From DAOUET01 sp034430155 (GTDB taxonomy: Bacteria > Chloroflexota > Anaerolineae > Anaerolineales > UBA4823), in assembly GCA_034430155.1 (NCBI GenBank), contig DAOUET010000115.1, positions 1 to 43,849 on the forward strand: a stretch of 43,849 nt of DNA. Direction: 5' to 3'. Below are positions 18,272 through 27,044 of this stretch, piece after piece. Below the pieces are notes generated by a model. The model was given only the letters and a program-made list of their open reading frames with translations. It did no database searches and had not been told where the DNA came from. The first letter of the stretch is position 1, and each line of letters begins with the position of its first letter. The position numbers and the translations under genes were made by a program.

Positions 18272-18313
18272 AATTCAGTTGCTGAATTATAACCTTTCCC
18301 AGGATAAGGTCAA
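18272..18313 (-). promoter_or_regulatory. Promoter with palindromic operator for gmd
   Basis: On the minus strand there is a -35 TTGACC (18308-18313), a 16 bp spacer and -10 TATAAT (18286-18291). The palindrome AATTCAG-TTG-CTGAATT (18272-18288) has perfect 7 bp arms and overlaps the -10 box. The layout copies the one at 1354-1395 in -35 and -10 sequence, spacing and palindrome position. In both, the block from TATAAT through the palindrome to TTTTAG is conserved, while the spacers and further leaders differ. The leader then carries the AGGAGA ribosome site of gmd. Control by the winged-helix regulator at 826-1341 is inferred. Confidence 0.8.
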
Positions 18314-18329
18314 GACTTAGGTTGAATAA

Positions 18330-19973
18330 TCAAAGCCTTCCATTTGCACCTTTACCCCCAGTGTCATGGTCTCCTGCCCTGGCCCAATCCCAAACGAAAA
18401 ATAACACAGCGCTGAACACCCCTAAACCAACCGTCTTGAACAAATCCACAACAGGCCAGGTGAACGCAGTGTAGCGCCTTAAATACCAGGGTAAGAACCA
18501 CGCCAGGATGATACCCACCCCGATCAAAGCCCTTCTAAACCAGGGATCTGCCCGGCGACATTGTCCAGACCAGACCCATGCCGCCAAAGCCACCTGCAAA
18601 CTGGCAAACGCCGCTCGGTAACGCGGATTATCCCATTGATCACCGCCTCCTCTGAAAGAAGCGACCAAGATGCCCAGCCAGACGACCAGACTCAAGCCCA
18701 TCACAAACCTGCGCTCTGGGATGCCCCGGATCGCCCGGACCGGCGCGTAAACCAAAAAAGATAGCAACAAAGTCCAGCCCGCGGCCCGCCAGATAGCAAT
18801 GCCTTGCCAAATCGCGACACTCTTGTCCACTAAAGCTGCTGGTAAGAATGGGCGCACTATTCCGTAAACCAACAGAAAAGGTCCATGAAACCAGATCGGG
18901 GTATACTCGAAGATCTTTTGCAGCCATCCCGATGCTCGTTCGCTCAAATACTGCTGCCAATCCGCTGATTTCCGCAACCACCAACTCACAATCCCGATTG
19001 GATTTGAGACACTCTGGGGGGCAAATTGGGCCCACGCTACCCATAGAGCCACCACCACCACCAGGGCGCATATGCCTAACAGCAGCCATAACCTTCCCCC
19101 TTCGGAAACCCGCCACTTTCCCATTATGGCTGCCTGCACAACCAGCATACCCAACAATAAGGCTGCAATAGGAGGTGAGAATGGTATACAGAGGATCAAG
19201 CTGCCTAAACACCAAAGCAACCCATGCCACGTTCGTTCTTGCCAATAGCGCACTAATCCATAAAAACTTATCGCGACCAGGGTTATCGTAAAAGCTTCTC
19301 GCATTTGGGAGCTGCCTAGTAACACTGCTTCTGGATATAATGCCACGCCCCAGGCTGCCACTTTGGCAACGCCTCCATCCCAGGCGCGAACCGAAAAACC
19401 CCATGTAAACAATACCGCTAAGGATGAAGCCACCGCTGCCAGCACCACGATCAACAAAGGCTGGTGTACCTGCCCACCCAGGTAGCGATATACCAGCGCA
19501 CTTATGAATAACAGACCGCCATATTGGTCGGCGCTGCGGTAACCCAGGAAAGCTCGTTCTAAGGGTTTGGGGGATTTAGCCAGCTCCCAGGCCGCTTGGT
19601 CTCGCTGGTAAGCATCTGCCATCACATAACCCGCTTGTTCTGCGGCGGTGCCATGACCTAAATCGGGCATACCAGTAAACCAGAGTACTCCTGCCGCCAG
19701 CCGCACCAGCACTCCCACCAGTAGCAGCCAACCCAGCCATAGCGGTATATTTAGAACCTTGTCTCTCCGCAACATATACCAGCTGCCCAAGGAAATTCCA
19801 GCTGCGATAGCAAATACACCCACGAACGAGCCAAAGCCTCGGATATCTGCAAACCTGCTCGAGACCCACGCCAACCCGAGGGAGCTGCCTATTATGCTGA
19901 GGGCAATGCCAGACCAATAAGCCCATCGCAAATCAATTCCTGCCAAGTAAGCCGCTTGGAATCCTTTTTTCAT
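18330..19973 (-). CDS. Unknown polytopic membrane protein, glycan cluster
   Basis: The 547 aa protein has about twelve TM segments. The long loop after the third TM (residues 105-165) contains MPDLGHGTAAEQAGYVMADAYQ and a later RSADQYGGLLF. This resembles the acidic and aromatic loops of GT-C glycosyltransferases or polymerases without a clean motif. I cannot assign a reaction. It starts with ATG at 19973 with no strong ribosome site, and the hairpin element at 20010-20103 separates it from the upstream GT39 paralogue. The gmd promoter lies within 20 bp after its stop, so gmd has its own transcription start. Confidence 0.65.
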   Translation of the reverse strand: MKKGFQAAYLAGIDLRWAYWSGIALSIIGSSLGLAWVSSRFADIRGFGSFVGVFAIAAGISLGSWYMLRRDKVLNIPLWLGWLLLVGVLVRLAAGVLWFTGMPDLGHGTAAEQAGYVMADAYQRDQAAWELAKSPKPLERAFLGYRSADQYGGLLFISALVYRYLGGQVHQPLLIVVLAAVASSLAVLFTWGFSVRAWDGGVAKVAAWGVALYPEAVLLGSSQMREAFTITLVAISFYGLVRYWQERTWHGLLWCLGSLILCIPFSPPIAALLLGMLVVQAAIMGKWRVSEGGRLWLLLGICALVVVVALWVAWAQFAPQSVSNPIGIVSWWLRKSADWQQYLSERASGWLQKIFEYTPIWFHGPFLLVYGIVRPFLPAALVDKSVAIWQGIAIWRAAGWTLLLSFLVYAPVRAIRGIPERRFVMGLSLVVWLGILVASFRGGGDQWDNPRYRAAFASLQVALAAWVWSGQCRRADPWFRRALIGVGIILAWFLPWYLRRYTAFTWPVVDLFKTVGLGVFSAVLFFVWDWARAGDHDTGGKGANGRL

Positions 19974-20009
19974 GGGACAAATGATTCTTTTCTCACTTTA
20001 GAATTTATT

Positions 20010-20103
20010 TAGGACTTACGCAGTTGGTGGGAGGATGGGGGTGTTTGGGCGGGTGTTACCCGCCCAGACACCCCCGATTTTCCCCTGAACTGCGTAACTG
20101 CTA
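20010..20103. mobile_element. MITE-like hairpin element, copy 2 (94 bp)
   Basis: It has the same ends and orientation as copy 1 at 12890-12979: TAGGACTTACGCAGTT at the left and its near inverse complement at the right. The centre forms an 18 bp stem (20037-20054 with 20058-20075) containing one T.G pair, with a GTT loop. Relative to copy 1 it carries four extra bases in the stem. At the third pair of the stem it has G-C where copy 1 has C-G, a compensated change. No transposase gene or clear target duplication is visible. Confidence 0.7.
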
Positions 20104-20135
20104 TTAATATCATTATAGGGTTTAATCACTTTATC

Positions 20136-21839
20136 CTATCTTGGTCCCAATTGATAAATGCGCACATACTCTAAACCATTGATCCAGATAGACTGAATTG
20201 GTTTGCGTTCATCCAGGTAATCGAACAGTTGCCGGGGTAATTGCCTTTGCCATTCATTGGCATATACCACCGCGTAATCTACGCCCGCTAATTCCTGGTA
20301 ATAGGTCTCTTCGTCAAGTACGGCGAAGGGTATCGGGTCAGCTTCAATCCCTAAACTCGAGCTATACCAGTTGAAGGCCAATGAATACCAGGAAATCACC
20401 CGTTTGTCCTTGATGTCTGGCATCCCCTTGAGGTAAAGCGCGGCCTGGTTTAACCCCTCCCCCCAACCGATCATCATCGTTTCAGGCGCTTTTTTACTGC
20501 CGCCCATCAATGGATTGTAATATGAAAGATAATAAGGATAATGCCCCATTGTTCCAGCAATTTGAACGACACAAACAACTCCAAGAATCAGCCCGAGAGC
20601 CATGTTTTTTCTTATCGGTGGAATTTTTTCTATCGCCCATTTCCCCAGGGAAACCCAACCTATCCCGGCCATCAAGTCAAGCGGGAGATATCCAGGTAAT
20701 AAATACCGGTCAAATTTCTTCGAACTCAAGCTCAATACCACAGTAAAGGTGGCAACGAAGAGAGCCATGCCAAACAACGGAAAACCATCCTCCCCTCTTA
20801 CCATCCGGTTCTTCTTCTTGATAACAGCTGCCAGGGCTGCCACCAACCCAATAAGCACAACCGGAGTACTCCGCCACAAATAAGTCAGCGGGTAATAGTT
20901 CAGGTAATTCGCACCTGGTTGGCCAACCTCTTCGAATGCTTGCACGAATTGAGCGCCCCCTACCTCTCCCTGGGCCGATTCCATGGAATATTGCGCCATT
21001 CTTGAAAGCGTACCAATCGGGTCAGTCCACATAGCCGGCCAAAGGGCAACAAACACAACTACAGCGACCGCCCCCCAGGCGATCAATGGCCACCCAACAC
21101 TTTCTAGCCAGGTTCCCAACCTCAGCTTGTTATTTATTTTCGATTTCATCCACCAATCTATGATGGCTAGCAGCCCTACCACGGGAATAAGTATGACGCC
21201 GGGTGTTTTGGTCAGCAAACTTAATCCAACAAATATTCCAGAGACAATCAATTCAAAGAGCTTACGATCCCTCAGATAAGCCAGATATGCCAGCAAGCCC
21301 ACAAACATAAAGCTGCTTAATAACGCATCCACATGTAAAAAACGGGAATGAGCCAGGAAAAAAGGATCAAAGGCGATCAGTATAAATCCGCAAATTGTCA
21401 TCAGGCTACCAAACAATTTTTTTGCAAAAAAGAATCCTATAGTGAGGGTTGCCACGTTGATGAGCACCACAAAAAGACGCGCTGTGGCTAAGACCTCCAG
21501 CGGATTTGGTCCATGCCTTTGAAATATCTGAAAAAGTTTGGTATCTCCGAGCTCTACCAGACCAACATTCTTGTAGATTGAAAACTTGATCCGATACGCG
21601 GCTGCTCCTGCCCACATGGTCGTGACTCCTGGATGAGCAACCTGGTATGTAGCAGCAAAATCTTTATTCGATAGAGCATAATAAAAAATCGCAGAACGCT
21701 TACCCCATATTGGCTCGTCTGCGGTAACGAAGCGACCTAATGCCACCACTCTGGGCAGAACCAAAATGCCGACAACCGCCAGCAGGATGACCGTCCCTCC
21801 AAATTTCTTCCCAAGACGAATTCGTAGGATCTGTCGCAT
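20136..21839 (-). CDS. GT39/PMT-like polytopic glycosyltransferase, paralogue C
   Basis: The 567 aa protein is homologous along its length to the genes at 1392 and 3188. FVTADEPIWGKRS carries the acidic pair near residue 40, AHPGVTTMWAG follows near residue 68, and SYYNPLMGGSKKAPETMMIG lies near residue 465. Ten to twelve TM segments and a soluble tail ending in GLEYVRIYQLG complete it. It lies 13 to 17 kb from the other two copies, next to a GT4 and a Wzx-like gene, so the family has spread through the cluster and not merely duplicated in tandem. It should use a lipid-phosphate sugar donor. The acceptor is unknown. Start is ATG at 21839. Confidence 0.85.
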   Translation of the reverse strand: MRQILRIRLGKKFGGTVILLAVVGILVLPRVVALGRFVTADEPIWGKRSAIFYYALSNKDFAATYQVAHPGVTTMWAGAAAYRIKFSIYKNVGLVELGDTKLFQIFQRHGPNPLEVLATARLFVVLINVATLTIGFFFAKKLFGSLMTICGFILIAFDPFFLAHSRFLHVDALLSSFMFVGLLAYLAYLRDRKLFELIVSGIFVGLSLLTKTPGVILIPVVGLLAIIDWWMKSKINNKLRLGTWLESVGWPLIAWGAVAVVVFVALWPAMWTDPIGTLSRMAQYSMESAQGEVGGAQFVQAFEEVGQPGANYLNYYPLTYLWRSTPVVLIGLVAALAAVIKKKNRMVRGEDGFPLFGMALFVATFTVVLSLSSKKFDRYLLPGYLPLDLMAGIGWVSLGKWAIEKIPPIRKNMALGLILGVVCVVQIAGTMGHYPYYLSYYNPLMGGSKKAPETMMIGWGEGLNQAALYLKGMPDIKDKRVISWYSLAFNWYSSSLGIEADPIPFAVLDEETYYQELAGVDYAVVYANEWQRQLPRQLFDYLDERKPIQSIWINGLEYVRIYQLGPR

Positions 21840-21871
21840 GACTTTGTTGATTGGGCTGGTGTAGCTACCGA

Positions 21872-23044
21872 TTAAATCCCTTCTAAAACCCGTTTGGCTC
21901 TAGATTCCCAGGTGAAGCGGACCACATCCCGGCGAGCTTGTTCTGCCAGGCCATTTCGAAGATGGGGATTCTGCCTTAATTCCTGTAGCGCCGTCACCCA
22001 CACAACCACATCCTCTGGCGGTAGCAACAGCGCGTTTTGTGAGGTCAGCACTTCCCGCAAAACCGGTAAATCACTGCTAAGGATAGCGCGTCCACTGGCC
22101 ATATATTCAAACATCTTCATGGGACTCAAGTAACGCCCAATATCTCCCCCGGAAGATGCTGCCACCCGCGGTTGGTAGGGCATCATGAGCGCCTCGCAGG
22201 CCGCCTGATAACCGGGTAGCTCCGCATTGGCTACAAAGCCTGTAAGGATAACATTTCTAAGACCTCGCCTTGCGACTTTCTCTCGTAAAAGGCTCACCTG
22301 GGAAGGTTCGCCACCCACGATCAAAAAAGTCACCTCCTCCACCTGGCTTGCCATTTCCAACATCAACGTCATGCCCCGTCCTGCGTATAGGTGCCCACTA
22401 TATCCCATGGTAAACCTATCCGGATCTAATGGCAATCCGCTCTTTTCAGCCAAAATCCGACGCGCTTCCCTTGGCTCGGGCAAGTCGGCGTAACGTTCCA
22501 GATCCACACCATCTGACGCGATGATTGAAAAAGGAGGGCTTTCCGGGAAATTGAACGACTGTCCTAAATCTGTCAGAAGAGGCCGCGATACCAGCACTAC
22601 TCTTTGGGCACCCTTCCCCTTCAAGAACAAGCGGAATAATAATGGCCCCAATACTCCCTGGGGCAGGTCATGCACCTCCAGGATAGTCTTCTTGCCTCGC
22701 CAGCTGGCAATGGCTGCCGCTTGGGGTAAACGTGTGTAGATAATATCTGCACCCCAACCATCTGCCCAACCTACCGCCAGCCAACCATAATCGTATCGTC
22801 GCAAGATTGGATGGGCTGGTAGCCAATCGATAGGAAAAGCCACCCGCAATCCGTAAAAATTTGCCAGATGCTCCCAACCATAATCAGCCGACCCAAGATT
22901 TCCACGCTGCCCACTACGGTTTGCTGGCACTGCCAGGCGCACATGCGCACCATTAACCACCAAAGCCTGGCACATTTTCATTACCTGGATGGTATTGGCG
23001 CGCCGCGCGGGTAAATAGGTAGGTGCAACGATGGCGACTTTCAT
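21872..23044 (-). CDS. GT4 family glycosyltransferase
   Basis: This 390 aa GT-B fold protein starts MKVAIVAPTYLPARRANTIQ, an N-terminal Rossmann strand with a donor loop. The C-terminal domain has MGYSGHLYAGRGMTLML near residue 215 and YLSPMKMFEYMASGRAILSSD near residue 320. The latter corresponds to the E-containing nucleotide-sugar binding stretch of GT4 enzymes. It is coupled by a 4 nt ATGA overlap to the flippase gene upstream. It probably adds a sugar to the lipid-linked oligosaccharide before export. Confidence 0.87.
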   Translation of the reverse strand: MKVAIVAPTYLPARRANTIQVMKMCQALVVNGAHVRLAVPANRSGQRGNLGSADYGWEHLANFYGLRVAFPIDWLPAHPILRRYDYGWLAVGWADGWGADIIYTRLPQAAAIASWRGKKTILEVHDLPQGVLGPLLFRLFLKGKGAQRVVLVSRPLLTDLGQSFNFPESPPFSIIASDGVDLERYADLPEPREARRILAEKSGLPLDPDRFTMGYSGHLYAGRGMTLMLEMASQVEEVTFLIVGGEPSQVSLLREKVARRGLRNVILTGFVANAELPGYQAACEALMMPYQPRVAASSGGDIGRYLSPMKMFEYMASGRAILSSDLPVLREVLTSQNALLLPPEDVVVWVTALQELRQNPHLRNGLAEQARRDVVRFTWESRAKRVLEGI

Positions 23045-24405
23045 GCCACACCAGCCTCAGGCGGGCGGGTGTGCAGGTCGAAGAATACCCTAGCTGCCGC
23101 AATGCCTACCGTGAAAATATAATACCCAGCCAGTGAAAATGCAAAAACCAGATAACCAAATTGAGGCACAAGTAAGAAAATCGCTGCGATCTTCAAGGCC
23201 ATGCCGGCGAAATTTACCAATGTCGGGAAAACTGGACGACCCAAGGACAACAAAGCTACCCGGTTCCAATAAAAGATATTGACAAAAGTGAACCCAGTTA
23301 ACAAAATGACCAGGGCTGGATAGACCGGTAAAAAGTCAGGGCGATATACTGTGGCAATGATCCAGCGACCGAAAATCACCAAGAATAAAGTCGTGGGGAT
23401 GGAATAAAGAGCCGATAGTCGCGAGCCTTGCCGTAGCACATAACGTACATTATCCCAGCTGCGTCGGGCGATTTCTCGCGCCAATTCTGGAAAAGTCGCC
23501 TTAGGCAGGGGACTGACAGGCAACTGCAACAAATTAGAAAGTGCCAGCGCCAGCTTGTAATAACCCGCCTGGGTGGGTCCCAGGAAAGCCGCCACCCACA
23601 AAACTTCGCTATCTTTCGCCACCAGACTGATCGTTCCGCTTAGATTGGTGCTCACAGCAAATGTCAGCAAACTCCGTCGTTCGCCTGCGAGAGACCTCAA
23701 AGGGGCTCGCCACCAACCTGCTCCCCAAAAATTGCCAGCATTCCTCAGCGCTGCAACGGTTAGACTGAGCGCTCCTAAGACTTTCCCGCTCATGTAAGCC
23801 ACTATGATCGCAATCAATCCCCCCCGGTTAAAGTAAGCGATTGCGATTAAGACCAAGGTAAGCGCACTTTGAGCTGCGGTGATTAGAGCCATAGTGCGAA
23901 AACGGTCAAATATTTGCAGTAAACCCGTGGCGCTTTCAGAGATCAAGTTTGCCAGAACGATGCTCCCATAAATCTTGAACCAAAGTGCCAGACTCGCATC
24001 GTGGGCAAAATAATTGGCTCCCACTGGAGCGAGCAACCAGATCAAGACGAATGCCAGGATTGAGCCGCTCATTTCTAACAAACTGGCTGCTTTGAAAACT
24101 GCGGCTGCCCGTTGCGGGTCGCCTCGCTCCTGGTAATGACCGACATAGCGTACGACCAGCTCATCCATGCGAAAAGAAGCAAACCTGTTGACAGTGCTTG
24201 TAAAAGTTGTAACCGCCCCTAAAACGCCAAAGGTAGCCGGCCCAAGCAGGCGAGCTGCCATCACCCCTTGAAAAAAACTCATTACCGCCGATACGCCAGT
24301 AGCGCTGAAAAGATAACCGGAGTTCTTAATGATCCGGCGGATGAGTTCGTTTTCGAGAAAACGGGGGAAAAACTTTTGCAACAACTTGAAGGCAGTGTTG
24401 AACAT
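23041..24405 (-). CDS. Wzx-like oligosaccharide flippase (MOP superfamily)
   Basis: The 454 aa protein has about twelve to fourteen TM segments. Its N-terminal GYLFSATGVSAVMSFFQGV and AARLLGPATFGVLGAVTTF (residues 30-65) match the start of polysaccharide biosynthesis (RfbX/Wzx) proteins. This family flips undecaprenyl-pyrophosphate oligosaccharides across the cytoplasmic membrane. The start is ATG at 24405, about 84 bp downstream of the epimerase gene, and it is coupled to the GT4 gene after it. No Wzy or Wzz is recognised with certainty nearby, so the polymerisation route is open. Confidence 0.88.
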   Translation of the reverse strand: MFNTAFKLLQKFFPRFLENELIRRIIKNSGYLFSATGVSAVMSFFQGVMAARLLGPATFGVLGAVTTFTSTVNRFASFRMDELVVRYVGHYQERGDPQRAAAVFKAASLLEMSGSILAFVLIWLLAPVGANYFAHDASLALWFKIYGSIVLANLISESATGLLQIFDRFRTMALITAAQSALTLVLIAIAYFNRGGLIAIIVAYMSGKVLGALSLTVAALRNAGNFWGAGWWRAPLRSLAGERRSLLTFAVSTNLSGTISLVAKDSEVLWVAAFLGPTQAGYYKLALALSNLLQLPVSPLPKATFPELAREIARRSWDNVRYVLRQGSRLSALYSIPTTLFLVIFGRWIIATVYRPDFLPVYPALVILLTGFTFVNIFYWNRVALLSLGRPVFPTLVNFAGMALKIAAIFLLVPQFGYLVFAFSLAGYYIFTVGIAAARVFFDLHTRPPEAGVA

Positions 24406-24489
24406 TAGCGCTGTTGATAATTATGCGCTCGGACAGAGATCATCCCGGATTGAACTCTTTTTCTGATCCCAGTCCATGAGTGGGGGGAA

Positions 24490-25473
24490 CTAATCTGTGC
24501 TCACCTGGCAAGCCCAGCTGCGTTCGGCATTGTACCAGGCGACCAGGTTGGCAACCCCTTCTCTTAACGAAAACTGGGGTTGCCATCCCAATAATTCTTT
24601 TGCTTTTCGTACGTCAGCAAAATTAGCCAGCATATCGGCCGGATGGCGCGGTTGGTATTTTATCTGCGCCTCTTTGCCAATCAGCTGCTCCAAAAGGCTG
24701 ATTAATTCGTTGATTTTGACTGATTCATGCCCCCCCAGGTTGATGATCTCATAGCCCATTGGTTTCAGACCTGAAATGGTTCCTCGGGCGATATCGTCAA
24801 CATAAGTGAAACCGCGCGATTGTTCTCCGTCGCCGTTTACCCTCACCAGGCATCCTTCACTGATCCATTGGGTAAAGCGGAACATAACCATATCAGGTCG
24901 CGCCGCTGGTCCATATACGGTGAAATATCGAAAAACAGTCACATCGATATCATAGAGGTAATGGTATGCGTGGCACAATGCCTCCGCGGCTTTTTTACTG
25001 GCTGCATAAGGTTGCAGGGGAAAATCGCTATTGGCCTCCTCCGGTGTAGGCAAAGGCGCATCGGCACCATAAATGCTGGATGTCGAAGCCAGGATGAACT
25101 TGTGCACGCTATGATGCCGGCACATCTCTAACAAATTGAGCGTGCCTGTTACGTTGGTATCCACGTAAACCCATGGATCGATCACCGATTGTCGTACTCC
25201 TGCGCGCGCCGCCAAATTGATCACCCCATCGAACGCTGCTGAGTCAGGATTATTGAAGACCTTTTCCATTGCCTGGCGCTCACTGATATCCAGATGGTGA
25301 AAAGTAAAGTTCGGTCTGCCGCTCAATCGGTCCAACCGCCAATATTTCATACGTACGTCATAGGCATCGTTCAGGTTGTCCACTCCGACTACGCTATGAC
25401 CCTCATCCAAAAGCAGTTCAGCGACGCGCGCCGCGATAAACCCTGCCACGCCGGTTAGTAGATAATGTGCCAT
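24490..25473 (-). CDS. NAD-dependent epimerase, UDP-glucuronate 4-epimerase-like
   Basis: This 327 aa extended SDR has GVAGFIAARVAELLL at residues 8-22, where the third glycine of GxxGxxG is replaced by alanine. NLAARAGVRQSV follows near residue 87, ASTSSIYG near 129, the catalytic YAASK (YxxxK) near 152, and RYFTVYGP near 182. The LAARAGVRxS stretch is typical of UDP-glucuronate or UDP-galacturonate 4-epimerases. That would fit a UDP-uronic acid supply from the dehydrogenase upstream at 25719-27044. ATG at 25473 has AGAGGA as ribosome site. A 245 bp gap with a long inverted repeat separates it from the dehydrogenase gene. Confidence 0.87.
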   Translation of the reverse strand: MAHYLLTGVAGFIAARVAELLLDEGHSVVGVDNLNDAYDVRMKYWRLDRLSGRPNFTFHHLDISERQAMEKVFNNPDSAAFDGVINLAARAGVRQSVIDPWVYVDTNVTGTLNLLEMCRHHSVHKFILASTSSIYGADAPLPTPEEANSDFPLQPYAASKKAAEALCHAYHYLYDIDVTVFRYFTVYGPAARPDMVMFRFTQWISEGCLVRVNGDGEQSRGFTYVDDIARGTISGLKPMGYEIINLGGHESVKINELISLLEQLIGKEAQIKYQPRHPADMLANFADVRKAKELLGWQPQFSLREGVANLVAWYNAERSWACQVSTD

Positions 25474-25574
25474 GAGGTCCTCTTAACATTTTTCAGTCGC
25501 GCTGCCCAGAAATTCATCTTTCACCAATCTCAAGTGAGGTTTATTCTAAGAATTAGATCATTCGGAAATTTCTA

Positions 25575-25640
25575 CGGTGGTTGGTATTTCGGAGATCAAA
25601 ACCGGGAAAACCCGCTTAAGGGAGTAAATACCAACCTCCG
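25575..25640. repeat. Long inverted repeat with nested hairpin (66 bp)
   Basis: Arms CGGTGGTTGGTATTT (25575-25589) and AAATACCAACCTCCG (25626-25640) are complementary over 15 bp with one mismatch. They enclose a second small hairpin, CGGG-AAAA-CCCG. The element lies in the 245 bp between the UDP-sugar dehydrogenase and epimerase genes. No T-tract follows either arm, so a standard intrinsic terminator is unlikely. It may be a REP/MITE-like repeat or a structured leader element. Only one copy is seen here. Confidence 0.6.
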
Positions 25641-25718
25641 ATGTTCGATTTCAATCTTCGTTGGCGTGGTCCCTAACAGTCAACCCTTCAAGCCGGTTTC
25701 GATCGCTTCCCTTGATAA

Positions 25719-27044
25719 TTAAAGCCTTTTGACCTTTGGGTTGTCTCTCCCGGTATTGCCAAGAGCGTTCCTGGTGTCCACGACCAATGCAGCAGCCTCG
25801 AGTAAGTGAGCATAATCATACAATTTATGGTTAGTTATAATAACGAGACAGTCCGCTTGGCGGGTTGCTTCAATGATATCTGGCACGCTTCTTAAATTCC
25901 AGTCGTCATGCTGAACCGATGGAATGTACGGATCGTGGTAAGAAACCTGCGCCCCTTTTTGGCGTAGCAAGCCTATTACATCCAGAGCAGGCGATTCGCG
26001 CAGGTCATTGATATCCGGTTTATAAGCTACCCCCAATACTAACACCCGGCTTCCCTTTATGGGTTTGCCATGCTCATTGAGGGCATCTTGCACTATACTC
26101 ACAACGTAACGCGGCATACTGGTGTTAATTTCCGAAGCCAGATCAATAAAACGAGCGGAGTAATTCAAGGAGCGAAGTTTCCAAGACAGATATAATGGAT
26201 CAATTGGGATGCAATGCCCTCCCAATCCGGGACCAGGCATGAACTTCATAAATCCAAAAGGCTTGGTCGCCGCCGCATCAATCACCTCCCACACATCGAT
26301 GCCTAAGCGCTTGCACATGATCGCCATCTCGTTGACCAGACCGATATTGATCATTCGGAAGGTGTTCTCAAGCAATTTTGCCATCTCAGCTACTTCCGCT
26401 GAAGAAACCGGCACAACAGATTCCAAAGCCTCACCGTACCAGGTCGAAGCCACTTGGCTGCATGCTGGTGTGATCCCACCGATGACTTTAGGGGTGTTGA
26501 TCGTCGTCCAATCCTCTCGCCCCGGATCGACCCTTTCGGGTGAAAACGCCAGGAAAAATTCCTTTCCAATAGTGAGACCTGTCTCTTCGCACAGCTTTGG
26601 CAGCAAGATTTCGCGGGTTGTTCCAGGGTAAGTTGTTGACTCGAGTACTACAACCATTCCCGCATGAACCTGCTTGGCCAGCTCATCGGTTGCCATCAAA
26701 ATAAAGGACAGGTCGGGATCTCCTGTTTTTCTTAGGGGTGTAGGCACACAGATGCTGACCGCTTCACAATCCTTCAATTCGTCGTAATCATCGCTCGCCT
26801 GCAATCTCCCGGATTGGACGAGACGCGCCACCAGTTCGCTGGGTACATCCTGGATATAGCTTTCTCCCATTCGGATGGCCTGTAATTTTTTCTTGTCAGG
26901 CTCGATCCCGATCACGGAAAAGCCAGCCTCAGCGAAAACTGTCGCCAACGGCAAACCGACGTATCCCAGGCCAAGGATCGCAACTTTCGCACTGCGCTTG
27001 CGTAACCGATCTATTAAAATTTGCTGGTAGCTGTCCATATCCAC
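25719..27044 (-). CDS. UDP-N-acetylglucosamine/mannosamine 6-dehydrogenase-like nucleotide sugar dehydrogenase
   Basis: The 441 aa protein has the NAD site LGLGYVGLPLATVFAEAGFS near residues 25-44, SICVPTPL near residue 97, and AEMAKLLENTFRMINIGLVN near residue 220. The catalytic cysteine lies in GPGLGGHCIPIDP near residue 275, and residues 330-430 form the C-terminal domain with SRVLVLGVAYKPDINDLRES. The pattern is closer to WbpA/WecC/TviB-type dehydrogenases than to small UDP-glucose dehydrogenases, so UDP-HexNAc uronic acid is the likely product. GTG at 27044 directly follows the UDG stop, and ATG at 27038 is an alternative start. It feeds uronic acid to the downstream glycan genes. Confidence 0.92.
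   Translation of the reverse strand: MDMDSYQQILIDRLRKRSAKVAILGLGYVGLPLATVFAEAGFSVIGIEPDKKKLQAIRMGESYIQDVPSELVARLVQSGRLQASDDYDELKDCEAVSICVPTPLRKTGDPDLSFILMATDELAKQVHAGMVVVLESTTYPGTTREILLPKLCEETGLTIGKEFFLAFSPERVDPGREDWTTINTPKVIGGITPACSQVASTWYGEALESVVPVSSAEVAEMAKLLENTFRMINIGLVNEMAIMCKRLGIDVWEVIDAAATKPFGFMKFMPGPGLGGHCIPIDPLYLSWKLRSLNYSARFIDLASEINTSMPRYVVSIVQDALNEHGKPIKGSRVLVLGVAYKPDINDLRESPALDVIGLLRQKGAQVSYHDPYIPSVQHDDWNLRSVPDIIEATRQADCLVIITNHKLYDYAHLLEAAALVVDTRNALGNTGRDNPKVKRL

Noticed and set aside
18640..19404. 254 codon minus-strand frame inside the membrane protein gene at 18330-19973
   Set aside because: It is a shifted frame with arginine- and glycine-rich content. The longer frame has clean TM segments and good boundaries.
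24645..24660. GGTTGGTATTTT inside the epimerase gene, matching an arm of the 25575-25640 repeat
   Set aside because: It has no paired arm nearby and lies in the coding sequence of a conserved part, so it is a chance match.
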